This document shows positions 24,016 through 32,420 of a stretch of 64,000 nucleotides of DNA, piece after piece (within the stretch, counting starts at the first letter, position 1; the number at the start of each line of letters is the position of its first letter). Below the pieces are notes generated by a model. It searched no databases and was not told where the DNA came from. It worked only from the letters and a program-made list of their open reading frames with translations. The translations under genes were made by a program, and so were the position numbers. This DNA comes from Methanoculleus horonobensis. GTDB taxonomy: Archaea > Halobacteriota > Methanomicrobia > Methanomicrobiales > Methanoculleaceae. The stretch lies in NCBI RefSeq assembly GCF_001602375.1, contig NZ_BCNY01000014.1, positions 456,194 through 520,193 of the forward strand, given 5' to 3'.

Positions 24016-24675
24016 TTGACCAAACACCTCTCCGTGCAACCGAGACTGAATCATACCTGGGAAGACATCGAGGCCCGGCTCGAGTCGAGAGGCTCCCCAC
24101 CGGAGCTGATTGAGGACTTCAAACGCTGCATCGATTTCCACACCTTTGCAGCCCCCGGACTCCTGGTCGGGGTCTTCATGGTCGACTACGCCCTGGAACT
24201 CCTGAAGATCCCCCGGGGCAAGAAGATTTATGCCGTCTGCGAGACTACGAAGTGTCTGCCCGACGCGCTGCAGGTGATCGCCCACTGTACCACCGGCAAC
24301 CACCGCCTCCGGGTGATCCCGATCGGGAAGTTCGCCATCACCATGAACGGGCCGGCAGATGCCCCGTACGTGAACGGGACCCGGGTCTTCGTCGACGGCG
24401 ATAAGATCGAGCGGTATCCGACGTTCGCTCTCTGGTACACCAAGGATCCGCTCTTCGACCCGAGAACCCGGGGCCTCGACCTGATCGACGAGATCATCGA
24501 CGCGGGGCGCGATCTCCTCTCGGAGGAGCGGGTGCGGGTGAAAGTGCCCCAGAAATGGCCGTGGAAGTCCGCGATCTGTTCCATCTGCGGCGAGATGGTG
24601 CCCGACAACCTGCTTGTCGACGGTGCCTGCACCGACTGCCGGTCACAGTCCTACTACGAGAAGGTGGCGTACTGA
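24016..24675 (+). CDS. FmdE-family protein with C-terminal zinc ribbon
   Basis: The protein has 219 residues. The FmdE core is visible (CIDFHTFAAPGLLVGVFMVDYA, then CETTKCLPDALQVIAHCTTG, the conserved Cys/His segment). A zinc ribbon, CSICGEMVPDNLLVDGACTD (about 190-209, CxxC...CxxC), ends the protein. FmdE proteins are associated with molybdenum formylmethanofuran dehydrogenase but their role is unclear. A TTG start is used here; a GTG five codons later is an alternative. It is divergent from fdhAB, so it may serve the formate or CO2-reducing molybdoenzymes. Confidence 0.85.
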   Translation: MTKHLSVQPRLNHTWEDIEARLESRGSPPELIEDFKRCIDFHTFAAPGLLVGVFMVDYALELLKIPRGKKIYAVCETTKCLPDALQVIAHCTTGNHRLRVIPIGKFAITMNGPADAPYVNGTRVFVDGDKIERYPTFALWYTKDPLFDPRTRGLDLIDEIIDAGRDLLSEERVRVKVPQKWPWKSAICSICGEMVPDNLLVDGACTDCRSQSYYEKVAY

Positions 24676-24731
24676 GGGAGTCCCTCCCCCTCGCGGGGAG
24701 GCATAACTCCTATCGCGCTGGAAGGCAGCCC

Positions 24732-25550
24732 ATGGAACTCTCTCCTATCGGACTCGTGCATTCAGGTATCCGCTCCAGGAGCGATATGCCGGTCCAGGGC
24801 GTCGACGCCGAGATCGAGATATATCCCCGATACGCCGGGGGACTCTCCGGCATCGAGGAGAACTCGCACCTGATCCTCGTCTGCTGGATGCACGAGGCCG
24901 GCCGGGACGTCCTCACGGCGGTCGCCCGGAAGATCTCGAACGATCTGCCGGAGAAAGGCGTCTTCTCTCTCCGCTCGCCGGTGCGGCCGAACCCCCTCTC
25001 CGTCTCGGTGGTGCGGCTCCGCGGTGTGCGGGAGGGCCGGTTCCTTTCCCTCGCGAACGTCGACCTGATCGACGGAACGCCGGTGATCGACATCAAACCC
25101 TACCAGACGGGATGGGACTGCGTCTTCTCCGCGACCGGCCACGACCGGACGGAGAAGATCCGGAAGATGAGCCCCGGCGAGTACCGGGCCGGCCTCGTCC
25201 GCGAGGCCGTGAACTACCACGGGGAACTCTGCCCCGGGGTGGCGGTCGGGGTGCGGCTTGCGGAGGCGGCGACGCGTATCTTCGAGCGCGACCTGCGCCA
25301 CCCGCAGGTCTCGGTCGCGCCCGGCCCCGACCCCTGCATCGCCGACGCGCTCATCGGGATCACCGGTGCAAGCCCCGGAAACCGCCGGCTGGGGTCTTCG
25401 GGAGGCGACCGGTACGTGCTCTCCTGCCCCGGAAAGGAGGCGGTCTTTTCCCTCCGGGACGTGCCGGAGAGCGTCGATGCGATCTTCGCGGCACCTGAGA
25501 AGTCGCTCTTCGACTGCGCCGTTCGCTCCCGGCCACAGCAGAGACAATGA
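24732..25550 (+). CDS. Fusion: TrmO-like tRNA methyltransferase + FmdE domain
   Basis: The protein has 272 residues. The first 140 or so match the TrmO/TsaA (UPF0066) family, which N6-methylates t6A37 of tRNA: PIGLVHSG at the start, then SPVRPNPLSVSVVRL and VIDIKPYQTGWDC. From about 155 an FmdE domain follows: EAVNYHGELCPGVAVGVRLA. The FmdE core is repeated from the neighbour just 56 bases upstream. The two halves have no obvious joint function. One possibility, only inference, is that the TrmO-like part acts on a cofactor in this lineage. Confidence 0.85.
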   Translation: MELSPIGLVHSGIRSRSDMPVQGVDAEIEIYPRYAGGLSGIEENSHLILVCWMHEAGRDVLTAVARKISNDLPEKGVFSLRSPVRPNPLSVSVVRLRGVREGRFLSLANVDLIDGTPVIDIKPYQTGWDCVFSATGHDRTEKIRKMSPGEYRAGLVREAVNYHGELCPGVAVGVRLAEAATRIFERDLRHPQVSVAPGPDPCIADALIGITGASPGNRRLGSSGGDRYVLSCPGKEAVFSLRDVPESVDAIFAAPEKSLFDCAVRSRPQQRQ

Positions 25551-25566
25551 TCAAGGAGTCACGAAG

Positions 25567-27366
25567 ATGTCACGCAGGTACCTGAACCTCACCCCGCTCT
25601 CCGAGGCGCTCGCGATCATGCGGCGGGAGTTCCCCTCGCCGGGCCGCGCCGAGACCGTGCCGCTCGCAGAAGCTGTCGGCAGGGTGACAGGTGAGCCCCT
25701 GTACGCGGGGTATTCCGTTCCCATGGCCGATATCGCGAAGTTCGACGGCTACGCGGTGAAGAGCGGCGATACCCGCGGAGCGCAGGACCAGCGGCCGCTC
25801 TCTCTTCCTGAGTATACCCGCGTCAACACCGGCGAGGTGCTCCCGCAACCGTTCGACGCCGTCGTCATGATCGAGGATACCTGGGACGAGGGCGGCACGC
25901 CCTGGATCCGCAAGTCCGCCGCGTCCGGGCAGCACATCCGCCGTGCCGGCGAGGATGTCCGGGCGGGGGAACTCGTCCTCCCGAAAGGCCACCGCATCCG
26001 GCCGTTCGATATCGGTGCGCTCGCGACCTACGGGATAGACCGGGTGAGCGTGCGGTCGGTCCGGGTCGGGATCGTCCCGACGGGGAGCGACCTCGTGCCG
26101 CTCGGGACGGCGCCCGGGCCCGGCCGGACGATCGAGACGAACACCCTGATGGCGGAGGCGTACCTCACCGGTCTCGGGGCGACCTGCCGCCGTTACGGGA
26201 TCGTTCCCGACGAACCCGATCTGATCCGGGAGGCGGTGGGGGCGGCGATAGCCGAGAACGATCTCGTCATCCTCTCGGCGGGTTCGTCGGCCGGCACCCG
26301 CGACTTCTCCCGGGACGCCGTCGAGCAGCTCGGGGAGATCGTTTTTCACGGGATCGCGGTCAGGCCGGGGAAACCGGTGCTGCTCGCGAACGTCGGCGGC
26401 AAACCGGTTCTCGGGATGCCGGGGTATCCCGTCGCCGCCCAGACGGTTCTCCGCGAGGTTGCCGGGAGCCTCCTCTCGTGGTGGGGGCTTGAGCCGCTCC
26501 CGCTCGGGGAGATGGACGTCCGGCTGGCGCGGAGGCTGGCGTCCGATCTCGGGTTCGACGAGTTCGTCCCGGTCTCGGTCGGGCGGGTCGACGGCACCTG
26601 CTGGGCGACACCCCATCCCCGGGGCGGGGGCATCCAGATGGCGGTCGTCCGGGCGAACGGCTACCTCCATATCCCGGCCGCCCGCGAAGGAATCGAGGCG
26701 GGCGAGGAGGTGCGCGTCCGCCTCACCGTCCCGTCCGCTTCCGTCGCCCGGACGCTCGTCTGCGTCGGGAGGCGCGATCCCGTCCTCGGCGAGCTCGGAA
26801 ATCGTCTTGCGGAGGCCGACTACCATCTCCACTGCTGTAACGCCTCGACGATTGGAGCGGTGCTCGCCCTGCGGGCGAAGACCTGCCACGCGGCGACGGT
26901 TGCCCTCCCGGAGACGGCGTCGGCATGGAGCGATCAGGTGCTCCGCTACCTGCCCGGCGTGCGTCTCCTCCGGGTGCCGGTGGCCCGGACGGAGTTCGGG
27001 GTCGCGTCGGCCGATCCCCTCGACGCCGGGAGCCTTGCGTCGCTCCGGGTCGCCAACCGCCCGAAGAGCGCGGCGGCGCAGTTCCTCCTCGATGCGTGGC
27101 TCGACCGGGAGGGTATCGACGCCTCCCCGTCCGGCGTTCCCGCGGACGTCCGGGTCTGTACGGCCCTTGAAGCGCGGGAGGCGGGGCTCCGGTTCACGCC
27201 GATCGGCTGCGAGTCGTGCGACCTGGTGATGAGAGAGGAACGTGCCGCGGACGAGGGCGTCGCCGCCCTCATCGGGGCCGCACGCTCGCCGGAGTTCCGC
27301 GCGTATCTCCACTCGATCGGGAGAGATCCGGGGGACGGAGACGCGCCCGGCGCCTTCTCGCCCTGA
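25567..27366 (+). CDS. Fusion: MoeA molybdopterin molybdenumtransferase + substrate-binding-like domain
   Basis: The protein has 599 residues. Residues 1-400 are MoeA: AKFDGYAVKSGDT, NTGEVLPQPFDAVV, AGEDVRAGELVLPKGHRI, GIVPTGSDL, ILSAGSSAGTRD and GMPGYPVAA. MoeA inserts molybdate or tungstate into molybdopterin. From about 410 to 590 lies a PBP-like domain of the type fused to MoeA in many archaea (VARTLVCVGRRDPVLGELGN, RVANRPKSAAAQFLLDAWLD), probably a ligand sensor or carrier. It begins 16 bases after the TrmO-FmdE fusion and probably shares its transcript. It supports cofactor supply to FdhA. Confidence 0.92.
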   Translation: MSRRYLNLTPLSEALAIMRREFPSPGRAETVPLAEAVGRVTGEPLYAGYSVPMADIAKFDGYAVKSGDTRGAQDQRPLSLPEYTRVNTGEVLPQPFDAVVMIEDTWDEGGTPWIRKSAASGQHIRRAGEDVRAGELVLPKGHRIRPFDIGALATYGIDRVSVRSVRVGIVPTGSDLVPLGTAPGPGRTIETNTLMAEAYLTGLGATCRRYGIVPDEPDLIREAVGAAIAENDLVILSAGSSAGTRDFSRDAVEQLGEIVFHGIAVRPGKPVLLANVGGKPVLGMPGYPVAAQTVLREVAGSLLSWWGLEPLPLGEMDVRLARRLASDLGFDEFVPVSVGRVDGTCWATPHPRGGGIQMAVVRANGYLHIPAAREGIEAGEEVRVRLTVPSASVARTLVCVGRRDPVLGELGNRLAEADYHLHCCNASTIGAVLALRAKTCHAATVALPETASAWSDQVLRYLPGVRLLRVPVARTEFGVASADPLDAGSLASLRVANRPKSAAAQFLLDAWLDREGIDASPSGVPADVRVCTALEAREAGLRFTPIGCESCDLVMREERAADEGVAALIGAARSPEFRAYLHSIGRDPGDGDAPGAFSP

Positions 27367-27417
27367 ACCACCGCACCTGCTCGAAACGCATATCCTTTTT
27401 TGGCATGATCACTTCTC

Positions 27418-27846
27418 ATGCGAGTCAGCGAGCAGACACGGGAGCAGATCATGGCGGTGCTCCGGCGGATGACGGATGCCATGGGCCGGAAGGACATCGA
27501 GAGCCTGGTTTCGCTCACCGATCCTGAGTTCCGGGCGTTCGGCACGGGTGCCGACGAGAAGGCGATCGGGAGAGAAGCCTACCGCCGGCACCTCGAGCGC
27601 GACTTTGCGCAGGCGGAGACGGTCGCGCTCGATCTCTCCGATGTCCATATCGGCGCCGAGGGAACGGTCGCCTGGGTGATGGCCGATATGACCTACCGTT
27701 TTGTCGTCGACGGTATCGGAGAGACCCGGGACGTGCGGATGACGGCGGTGCTCCGCGGAACCGGCCACGCGTGGGTCTTTACCCAGGCGCACTACTCGTT
27801 CCCGGCCGGGGGCCAGGAAGAAGGGCGGTCGTATCCTACAAACTAA
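27418..27846 (+). CDS. SnoaL/NTF2-like fold protein
   Basis: The 142-residue protein has the typical start of the NTF2-like superfamily (REQIMAVLRRMTDAMGRKD, followed by short helices) and a beta-sheet segment VAWVMADMTYRFVVDGIGE. DUF4440/SnoaL-3 family proteins of this kind bind small molecules in a cone-shaped cavity. No catalytic residue can be assigned. It lies 51 bases after MoeA and converges on a META-domain gene; the connection with formate metabolism is not evident. Confidence 0.75.
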   Translation: MRVSEQTREQIMAVLRRMTDAMGRKDIESLVSLTDPEFRAFGTGADEKAIGREAYRRHLERDFAQAETVALDLSDVHIGAEGTVAWVMADMTYRFVVDGIGETRDVRMTAVLRGTGHAWVFTQAHYSFPAGGQEEGRSYPTN

Positions 27847-27898
27847 CTCTTTTGAGCCTGCAAAAAAAGTGTCCTGATGGAACTTCGCACCCTTCGGC

Positions 27899-28747
27899 TC
27901 ATCGCGCCTCATAAAAGAGGATCGCCCTCCCCGTGCCGTCGATGACCACGAGGGTGTCCCCGACGATCCGGTAGCCCGCCGCCGACCGGAGGAGGTCGAG
28001 GTAGGCCTTCTCCTGCTCCATGATGCCGGCGGGCTCGGTGCAGGAGGTTTTCGTCGCGAGAACCTGCTCCACGCCAAGCCCCGTCTCGTTGACCCGGTAG
28101 GGAGCCAGGTAGGCGTTGCACCCGGCCGACCCCGAGAGCGTGCCGTCGCCGTCGAAGACCAGGGTGATATCGGTGCCGGGCACCGGCGATGCGACGGTGC
28201 TGCCGCTGCCGTTGGTGTAGCGGGCGAGGTGCCATTCGGTCGCGAGCAGCGGGACGCTCTCGGGCTGCTCGGCCCGCACAAAGGCGAGCACCTCCCGCCC
28301 GGACGGCCCGGTGATCGTCAGCCGGTCGCTCTCGACCCGGTAGGAGGCGGCCGCCACGAGGAGTTCCCGGTAGCGTTTCTCCTGCTGGACGAGTTCCTGC
28401 TCATTCATAGGGTAGGCCGCGGTGGCAACGACCGGTTCTACTGCGATGGCGGAGCCGTTGATCCGGTAGGAGGCGGAGTAGAGGTTGCACCCGGCGGACC
28501 CCGTGAGCGTTCCGCTCTCGCCGAAGACGATGAGCGGTTCCGTCCCCTGCAGGGGCGCGACGATGGAGCCGTTATCCGCGCGGAACTCGACCAGGTTCCA
28601 TGCCGTTCCGCTAAGCGGTTCGGTGATACGGTCGGTCTCGCCAGGAGATGCGTCCGCACCCCCGGTCCAGGTGACCGAGACGATGCACGCCGCCACGATG
28701 ATCAGGAATGCCGTCTTCGCGAGTATGTTCTGTCCCTCTCGTCGCAT
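27899..28747 (-). CDS. Exported protein with two META domains
   Basis: The 282-residue protein has an N-terminal hydrophobic segment (about 11-31) and two META (HslJ-like) domains of about 110 residues each. Each shows the family pattern LSGTAWNLVEF or LATEWHLARY at its start, GSAGCN in the middle and EKRYRELL or EKAYLDLL after a MEQE-like segment. The cysteine at GSAGCN and one in the second repeat (KTSCTEP) may pair. META proteins are envelope-associated, in bacteria linked to heat and novobiocin stress. The next gene upstream on the same strand encodes four more META domains. Confidence 0.85.
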   Translation of the reverse strand: MRREGQNILAKTAFLIIVAACIVSVTWTGGADASPGETDRITEPLSGTAWNLVEFRADNGSIVAPLQGTEPLIVFGESGTLTGSAGCNLYSASYRINGSAIAVEPVVATAAYPMNEQELVQQEKRYRELLVAAASYRVESDRLTITGPSGREVLAFVRAEQPESVPLLATEWHLARYTNGSGSTVASPVPGTDITLVFDGDGTLSGSAGCNAYLAPYRVNETGLGVEQVLATKTSCTEPAGIMEQEKAYLDLLRSAAGYRIVGDTLVVIDGTGRAILFYEAR

Positions 28748-28964
28748 CTCTTTCGGGTAGGCATAGGAGGCGAAAGAAGAAATAGTAACTCATTTGTATT
28801 GCGATTTCCTCGTACCCCCTTTCCTCCGGATCGGAAGAGTGCGGTGTTTATCCGGGGTTTCCATCCGGAGAGCGCTTCGAAGGGGTAAACGGCACCTCCG
28901 GAGGGGTGAAATGGGTAAAAACGGGCAGGAGCCGTTCGGCCCCTGTGCCGGAAACGGGGCCGGA

Positions 28965-30539
28965 TCAGGGTCGGCCCGCGCTGAACGTGAGCAGGGTCGC
29001 TCCTCCTTCATCGAGGAGATCGAGCCGGTTTCCATCGATCTGGTAGCCTGCAACCGAGGTGAGGAGGTTGAGGTACCGGGTCTCCTGGTTCATGACGCCT
29101 TCCGGCTCGCCGCAGTGCATCTTCGTGCTGATCGGCGGTTCGATGGTGAGGTTCGTGCCGTCGAGCACGTAACCGGCCCCGTAGGAGTTGCACCCGGCGT
29201 TGCCGGTGACGTTCCCGTCGGAGAAGACCGCCGTGATCGTGGTTCCGACGATCACCGAGGAGACCGTCTCCCCATCGGGGCTGCTGAAGGACCCAAGCGT
29301 CCACGCCGTCCCGGCGAGCGGTGCCGCCGGCACCTCCGGTGCCTGCACGAAGAAGAGGAGGTCGTTGCCCTCTGCGTCCGTGAGGATCAGGCGGTCGCCT
29401 TCCGTCCGGTAGGAGGAGGCGTTTGCGAGGTGGGCGAGGTAGGCGCTCTCCTGCTCCATGACGCCCGGCGTCTGGCAGTACATCAGGGTGCTGAAGAGTG
29501 AGGAAACCGCGAGGTTCGCGCCGTCGAGGGTGTACTCGCCGCCGTAGTGGTTGCACCCGGCGTTGCCGCCGACGTTCCCGTCGGCCGCGAAGTTCGCGGT
29601 GACCGTCGCCCCCGCAATCACCGAGGAGATTGCGTCCCCTCCGGTGCTGTAGCTGTCAAGCACCCACTTCGTCCCGACGAGCGGGAGGTCGGGCGTCGGG
29701 GCGGCCTTCTCGAAGACCAGCAGGTTGTTGCCCTCGCTGTCGGCGAGGATCAGCCGGTCGTTCTCCACCCGGTAGGAGGCGACTTCCGCGAGGAGCGCGA
29801 GGTAGCGGTCCTCCTGGTCCATGAGGCCGGGCGGCTCGCTGCAGTACATCTCGGTTCTTATGGCCGGCTCGATCGCGAGGTTCGCGCCGTCTACGGTGTA
29901 GCCCGCACCGTAACTGTTGCACCCGGCGCTGCCGCCGACGTTCCTGTCGAGGCTGAATTTCGCCGTTACGGCCGTACCGTTAATGATAGGGGTCAGGGTG
30001 CCGTTCTCATCGGTGAGGCTCGCGAGTTTCCAGGATGTTCCGGGGAGCATCACGGGTGCGAAGGAGTCCTGCACGAAGACAAGCACGTCGGCGCCTTCCG
30101 CGTCGGTGATGACGAGCCGGTCGTCCTCGATCCGGCAGCCGGCTGCCGAGCCGAGGAGATCGATGAACCGTGCCTCCTGCTCCATGATGCCTTCGGGCTC
30201 CAGACAGAGTTTCAGCGTCTGAACGAGCGAGGAGACCGAGAGGCTCGTGCCGTCGATCTGGTAGTCGCCGCCGTAGCCGTTGCACCCGGCCGAGCCGGTG
30301 ACCTTTCCGTCAGGGCTGAAGGCCGCCGTGACCTCCGTTCCCGGCAGAACCGGGACGAACGTGCCGTTCTCATCGAGATACGAATCCAATGTCCAGGAAG
30401 TTCCGGCAAGCCCGACGGACGTTCCCGGCGTCGACGTGCCCCCTGTGCACCCCGCGGTGACGATGCACGCCACGACGATGACGAGGAGCGACGCCGTCGT
30501 GAGGATATAGTTTCTGTTCCTTCTTCTGTTCGGTGCCAT
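28965..30539 (-). CDS. Lipoprotein with four tandem META domains
   Basis: The protein has 524 residues. A signal segment ends in the lipobox VTAGC (about 26-30). Four META domains of about 115 residues follow. The clear repeat features are the openings LAGTSWTLDSYL, LPGTSWKLASLT, LVGTKWVLDSYS and LAGTAWTLGSFS, each with GSAGCN or GNAGCN and a MEQE/MDQE/MNQE motif. Close DNA similarity between repeats suggests recent internal duplication. It is presumably anchored on the outer face of the membrane. The ATG at 30537-30539 was chosen as it precedes the basic MAPNRRRNRN start of the signal peptide. Confidence 0.88.
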   Translation of the reverse strand: MAPNRRRNRNYILTTASLLVIVVACIVTAGCTGGTSTPGTSVGLAGTSWTLDSYLDENGTFVPVLPGTEVTAAFSPDGKVTGSAGCNGYGGDYQIDGTSLSVSSLVQTLKLCLEPEGIMEQEARFIDLLGSAAGCRIEDDRLVITDAEGADVLVFVQDSFAPVMLPGTSWKLASLTDENGTLTPIINGTAVTAKFSLDRNVGGSAGCNSYGAGYTVDGANLAIEPAIRTEMYCSEPPGLMDQEDRYLALLAEVASYRVENDRLILADSEGNNLLVFEKAAPTPDLPLVGTKWVLDSYSTGGDAISSVIAGATVTANFAADGNVGGNAGCNHYGGEYTLDGANLAVSSLFSTLMYCQTPGVMEQESAYLAHLANASSYRTEGDRLILTDAEGNDLLFFVQAPEVPAAPLAGTAWTLGSFSSPDGETVSSVIVGTTITAVFSDGNVTGNAGCNSYGAGYVLDGTNLTIEPPISTKMHCGEPEGVMNQETRYLNLLTSVAGYQIDGNRLDLLDEGGATLLTFSAGRP

Positions 30540-30794
30540 ACAACTGCATATGGGCGGGAATGAGTGATAAATGAATGGTAGGCTACGAAAAAAATCGAAC
30601 CTATGCATCGCCGGTTTGCCGAATCTGGCGATTATACGATTTATCCTGGTTGTCTTATTTTGTGCCGCAGGAAGGCGGGGGACGGGCTGTCCATCCGTAT
30701 CCGGGCGTTTTGGCATCTCTCGCCGGGCGCTTTCTTGCATGTACTGGGGTTTTATCCCGAGGGGAGTCCCATACCGGGTGCGGAGAAGAGTGCT

Positions 30795-31541
30795 ATGAGA
30801 ACGTTGATCCTGCTAAGGCACGGCGAGAGCACCTGGAACAGGGAGAACCGGTTCACGGGCTGGACCGACGTCGACCTCTCGCCACGGGGTATTGATGAGG
30901 CTCACCGTGCGGCGGAACTTCTCAGGAACGGGGGGTATACGTTCAGCGTTGCCTACACCTCCGTCCTGAAACGGGCGATTCGGACGCTCTGGGTGGTCAT
31001 GGACGATCTCGACCTCATGTACGTTCCCGTGCACCGGTCGTGGCGGCTGAACGAGAAGAGTTACGGCGCCCTGCAGGGTTTGAATAAAAAGGAGACCGCG
31101 GAGAAGTACGGCGCGGATCAGGTGCACCTCTGGCGCCGGGCATACGATGTGCGGCCGCCGCCGCTCCCGTGGGACGATCGCCGGCACCCGCGGTTCGACC
31201 CCCGCTACGCGGGTATCGACCCGGAGACCCTCCCTGCAACCGAGTCGCTGCACGACACGCTCGAGCGCGTGCTCCCCTGCTGGGAGAGCCACCTCGCCGG
31301 GGACCTTGCGGCAGGCAAACCTGTCCTGGTCGCCGCCCACGGGAACAGCCTCCGCGCCCTGGTCAAGCACCTGGACAATGTTCCGGATGACGAGATCGCG
31401 GGCCTGAACATCCCCACCGGCTATCCGCTCGTCTACGAACTGGACGAAGACCTGAAAGTGATCCGGCGCTACTACCTCGGCGACCCGGAGGAGATCGCGG
31501 CGGCAGCCCGGGGCGTCGCCCGGCAGGCGGGGCCGGGATAG
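30795..31541 (+). CDS. gpmA: 2,3-bisphosphoglycerate-dependent phosphoglycerate mutase
   Basis: The 248-residue protein opens with the phosphohistidine motif [18 protein letters not shown] (His at about 9) and has the second His in [15 protein letters not shown]. The length and insertions ([18 protein letters not shown]) fit GpmA, which interconverts 2- and 3-phosphoglycerate. This cofactor-dependent form is typical of bacteria, while archaea mostly use the cofactor-independent enzyme, so horizontal gain is likely. The ATG at 30795 is at the exact family start. Confidence 0.9.
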   Translation: MRTLILLRHGESTWNRENRFTGWTDVDLSPRGIDEAHRAAELLRNGGYTFSVAYTSVLKRAIRTLWVVMDDLDLMYVPVHRSWRLNEKSYGALQGLNKKETAEKYGADQVHLWRRAYDVRPPPLPWDDRRHPRFDPRYAGIDPETLPATESLHDTLERVLPCWESHLAGDLAAGKPVLVAAHGNSLRALVKHLDNVPDDEIAGLNIPTGYPLVYELDEDLKVIRRYYLGDPEEIAAAARGVARQAGPG

Positions 31542-31592
31542 CCGGGGCTATTCCTCCGGCCTTTCGCCGATACTTCCTTTCATTTCCTTTAT

Positions 31593-31671
31593 TGTAACAC
31601 AAATGTAACGGCATTACTGCCATTGTTACATATCTGTAACATCTTTCGCCTCTCTGTAACAAAACTGTAAC
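31593..31671 (+). promoter_or_regulatory. Array of six TGTAAC motifs before the 65-residue gene
   Basis: TGTAAC occurs at 31593-31598, 31604-31609, 31635-31640, 31655-31660 and 31666-31671. A reverse copy GTTACA is at 31625-31630. The first two and the last two are each 11 bases apart (one helix turn), and the middle pair forms the dyad GTTACA-TATC-TGTAAC. Directly downstream is the TATA-like AATTAAAT (around 31672-31679), about 27 bases before the ATG at 31703, so the transcript is probably leaderless and the array lies just upstream of the basal promoter. Confidence 0.65.
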
Positions 31672-31702
31672 AATTAAATTCCCGCCCGGTAAACATCTTT
31701 CT

Positions 31703-31900
31703 ATGTCCAGGGTTGTCCGGGTTGACGAGGAGGCACTGGAGGTCGCCCTGCAGTACGGGAAGAACCTCTCGGCCGGGATCATGAAGATGGAAGAGATGCT
31801 CAAAAAACAGGAGAAGGCGAAGCGCGACTATACCAATATCGAGGAGATGATCCGCCGGGCGGTCAGGGAAGAACTCGATATGCTGACGGCCAGGTACTGA
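31703..31900 (+). CDS. Small protein of 65 residues, possibly a ribbon-helix-helix regulator
   Basis: The start MSRVVRVDEEALEVALQYGK reads like the strand-helix beginning of ribbon-helix-helix or VapB-like proteins. The rest is charged helix with coiled-coil character (MEEMLKKQEKAKRDYTNIEE). There is no toxin-like partner on either side. The array of six TGTAAC motifs directly upstream suggests a strongly regulated, perhaps self-regulated, gene. I do not recognise the family with certainty. Confidence 0.65.
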   Translation: MSRVVRVDEEALEVALQYGKNLSAGIMKMEEMLKKQEKAKRDYTNIEEMIRRAVREELDMLTARY

Positions 31901-32061
31901 GTGGATGGGCTGAGCCCGGGGCAGATGATGCCGGGGGGGCACTCTTGCCCTGAGTGTGTGGCTCGGAGAAGACCTCCTGAGAGAGTTGTTGTTGCTCTAG
32001 GGTCTGGCACCAACTAGAAGAGGATAAGGACAGACACGATCCAGTTTTCCCCGCAATACGG

Positions 32062-32360
32062 GTGCAGTGGACCGTGGTGGCTATCGCCGAGAGGGGGGTG
32101 GGGACAAAGGGGAGTGCGAGCGCAGCGAGCATGAGAAGGCCGAAGGTCTTCGAGGGGGGAGCATCCCCCCTCCCCTGAAACCCCTCGCACCTAACGGTGC
32201 TCATGCTCCTGCCCCGCACCTCGCACCTAACGGTGCTCGAACTCCGTTCCCATGGAACGTCGTTCCTACCGGTGCTCCAGCTCCGTTCCGTTGGAACGTC
32301 GCACCCTCCGGCCAGTCGCACTCCCCAATGGCGATACCAAATGGGAATCCGTGCTCTGGA
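32062..32360. repeat. Copy R5 of the hairpin-array intergenic element
   Basis: The gap 31901-32420 has no gene; it lies between the convergent 65-residue gene and malQ. The element runs from GTGCAGTGGACCGTGGTGGC with TATCGCC to CCCCAATGGCGATACCAAAT. It contains a G-rich core GAGGGGGGTGGGGACAAAGG, the hairpin GGGGGGAGCATCCCCCC, then small hairpins GCACC-TAAC-GGTGC (twice), GTTCC-CAT-GGAAC, GGAAC-GTC-GTTCC and GTTCC-GTT-GGAAC. Spacers such as TCATGCTCC and TCGAACTCC separate them. TATCGCC/GGCGATA marks the ends. Confidence 0.75.
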
Positions 32361-32420
32361 GCGATTCTAGACGAGGTCATCTAGAAGATCGTCCAGCGTA
32401 AAGATCCCAAGACCACCATC

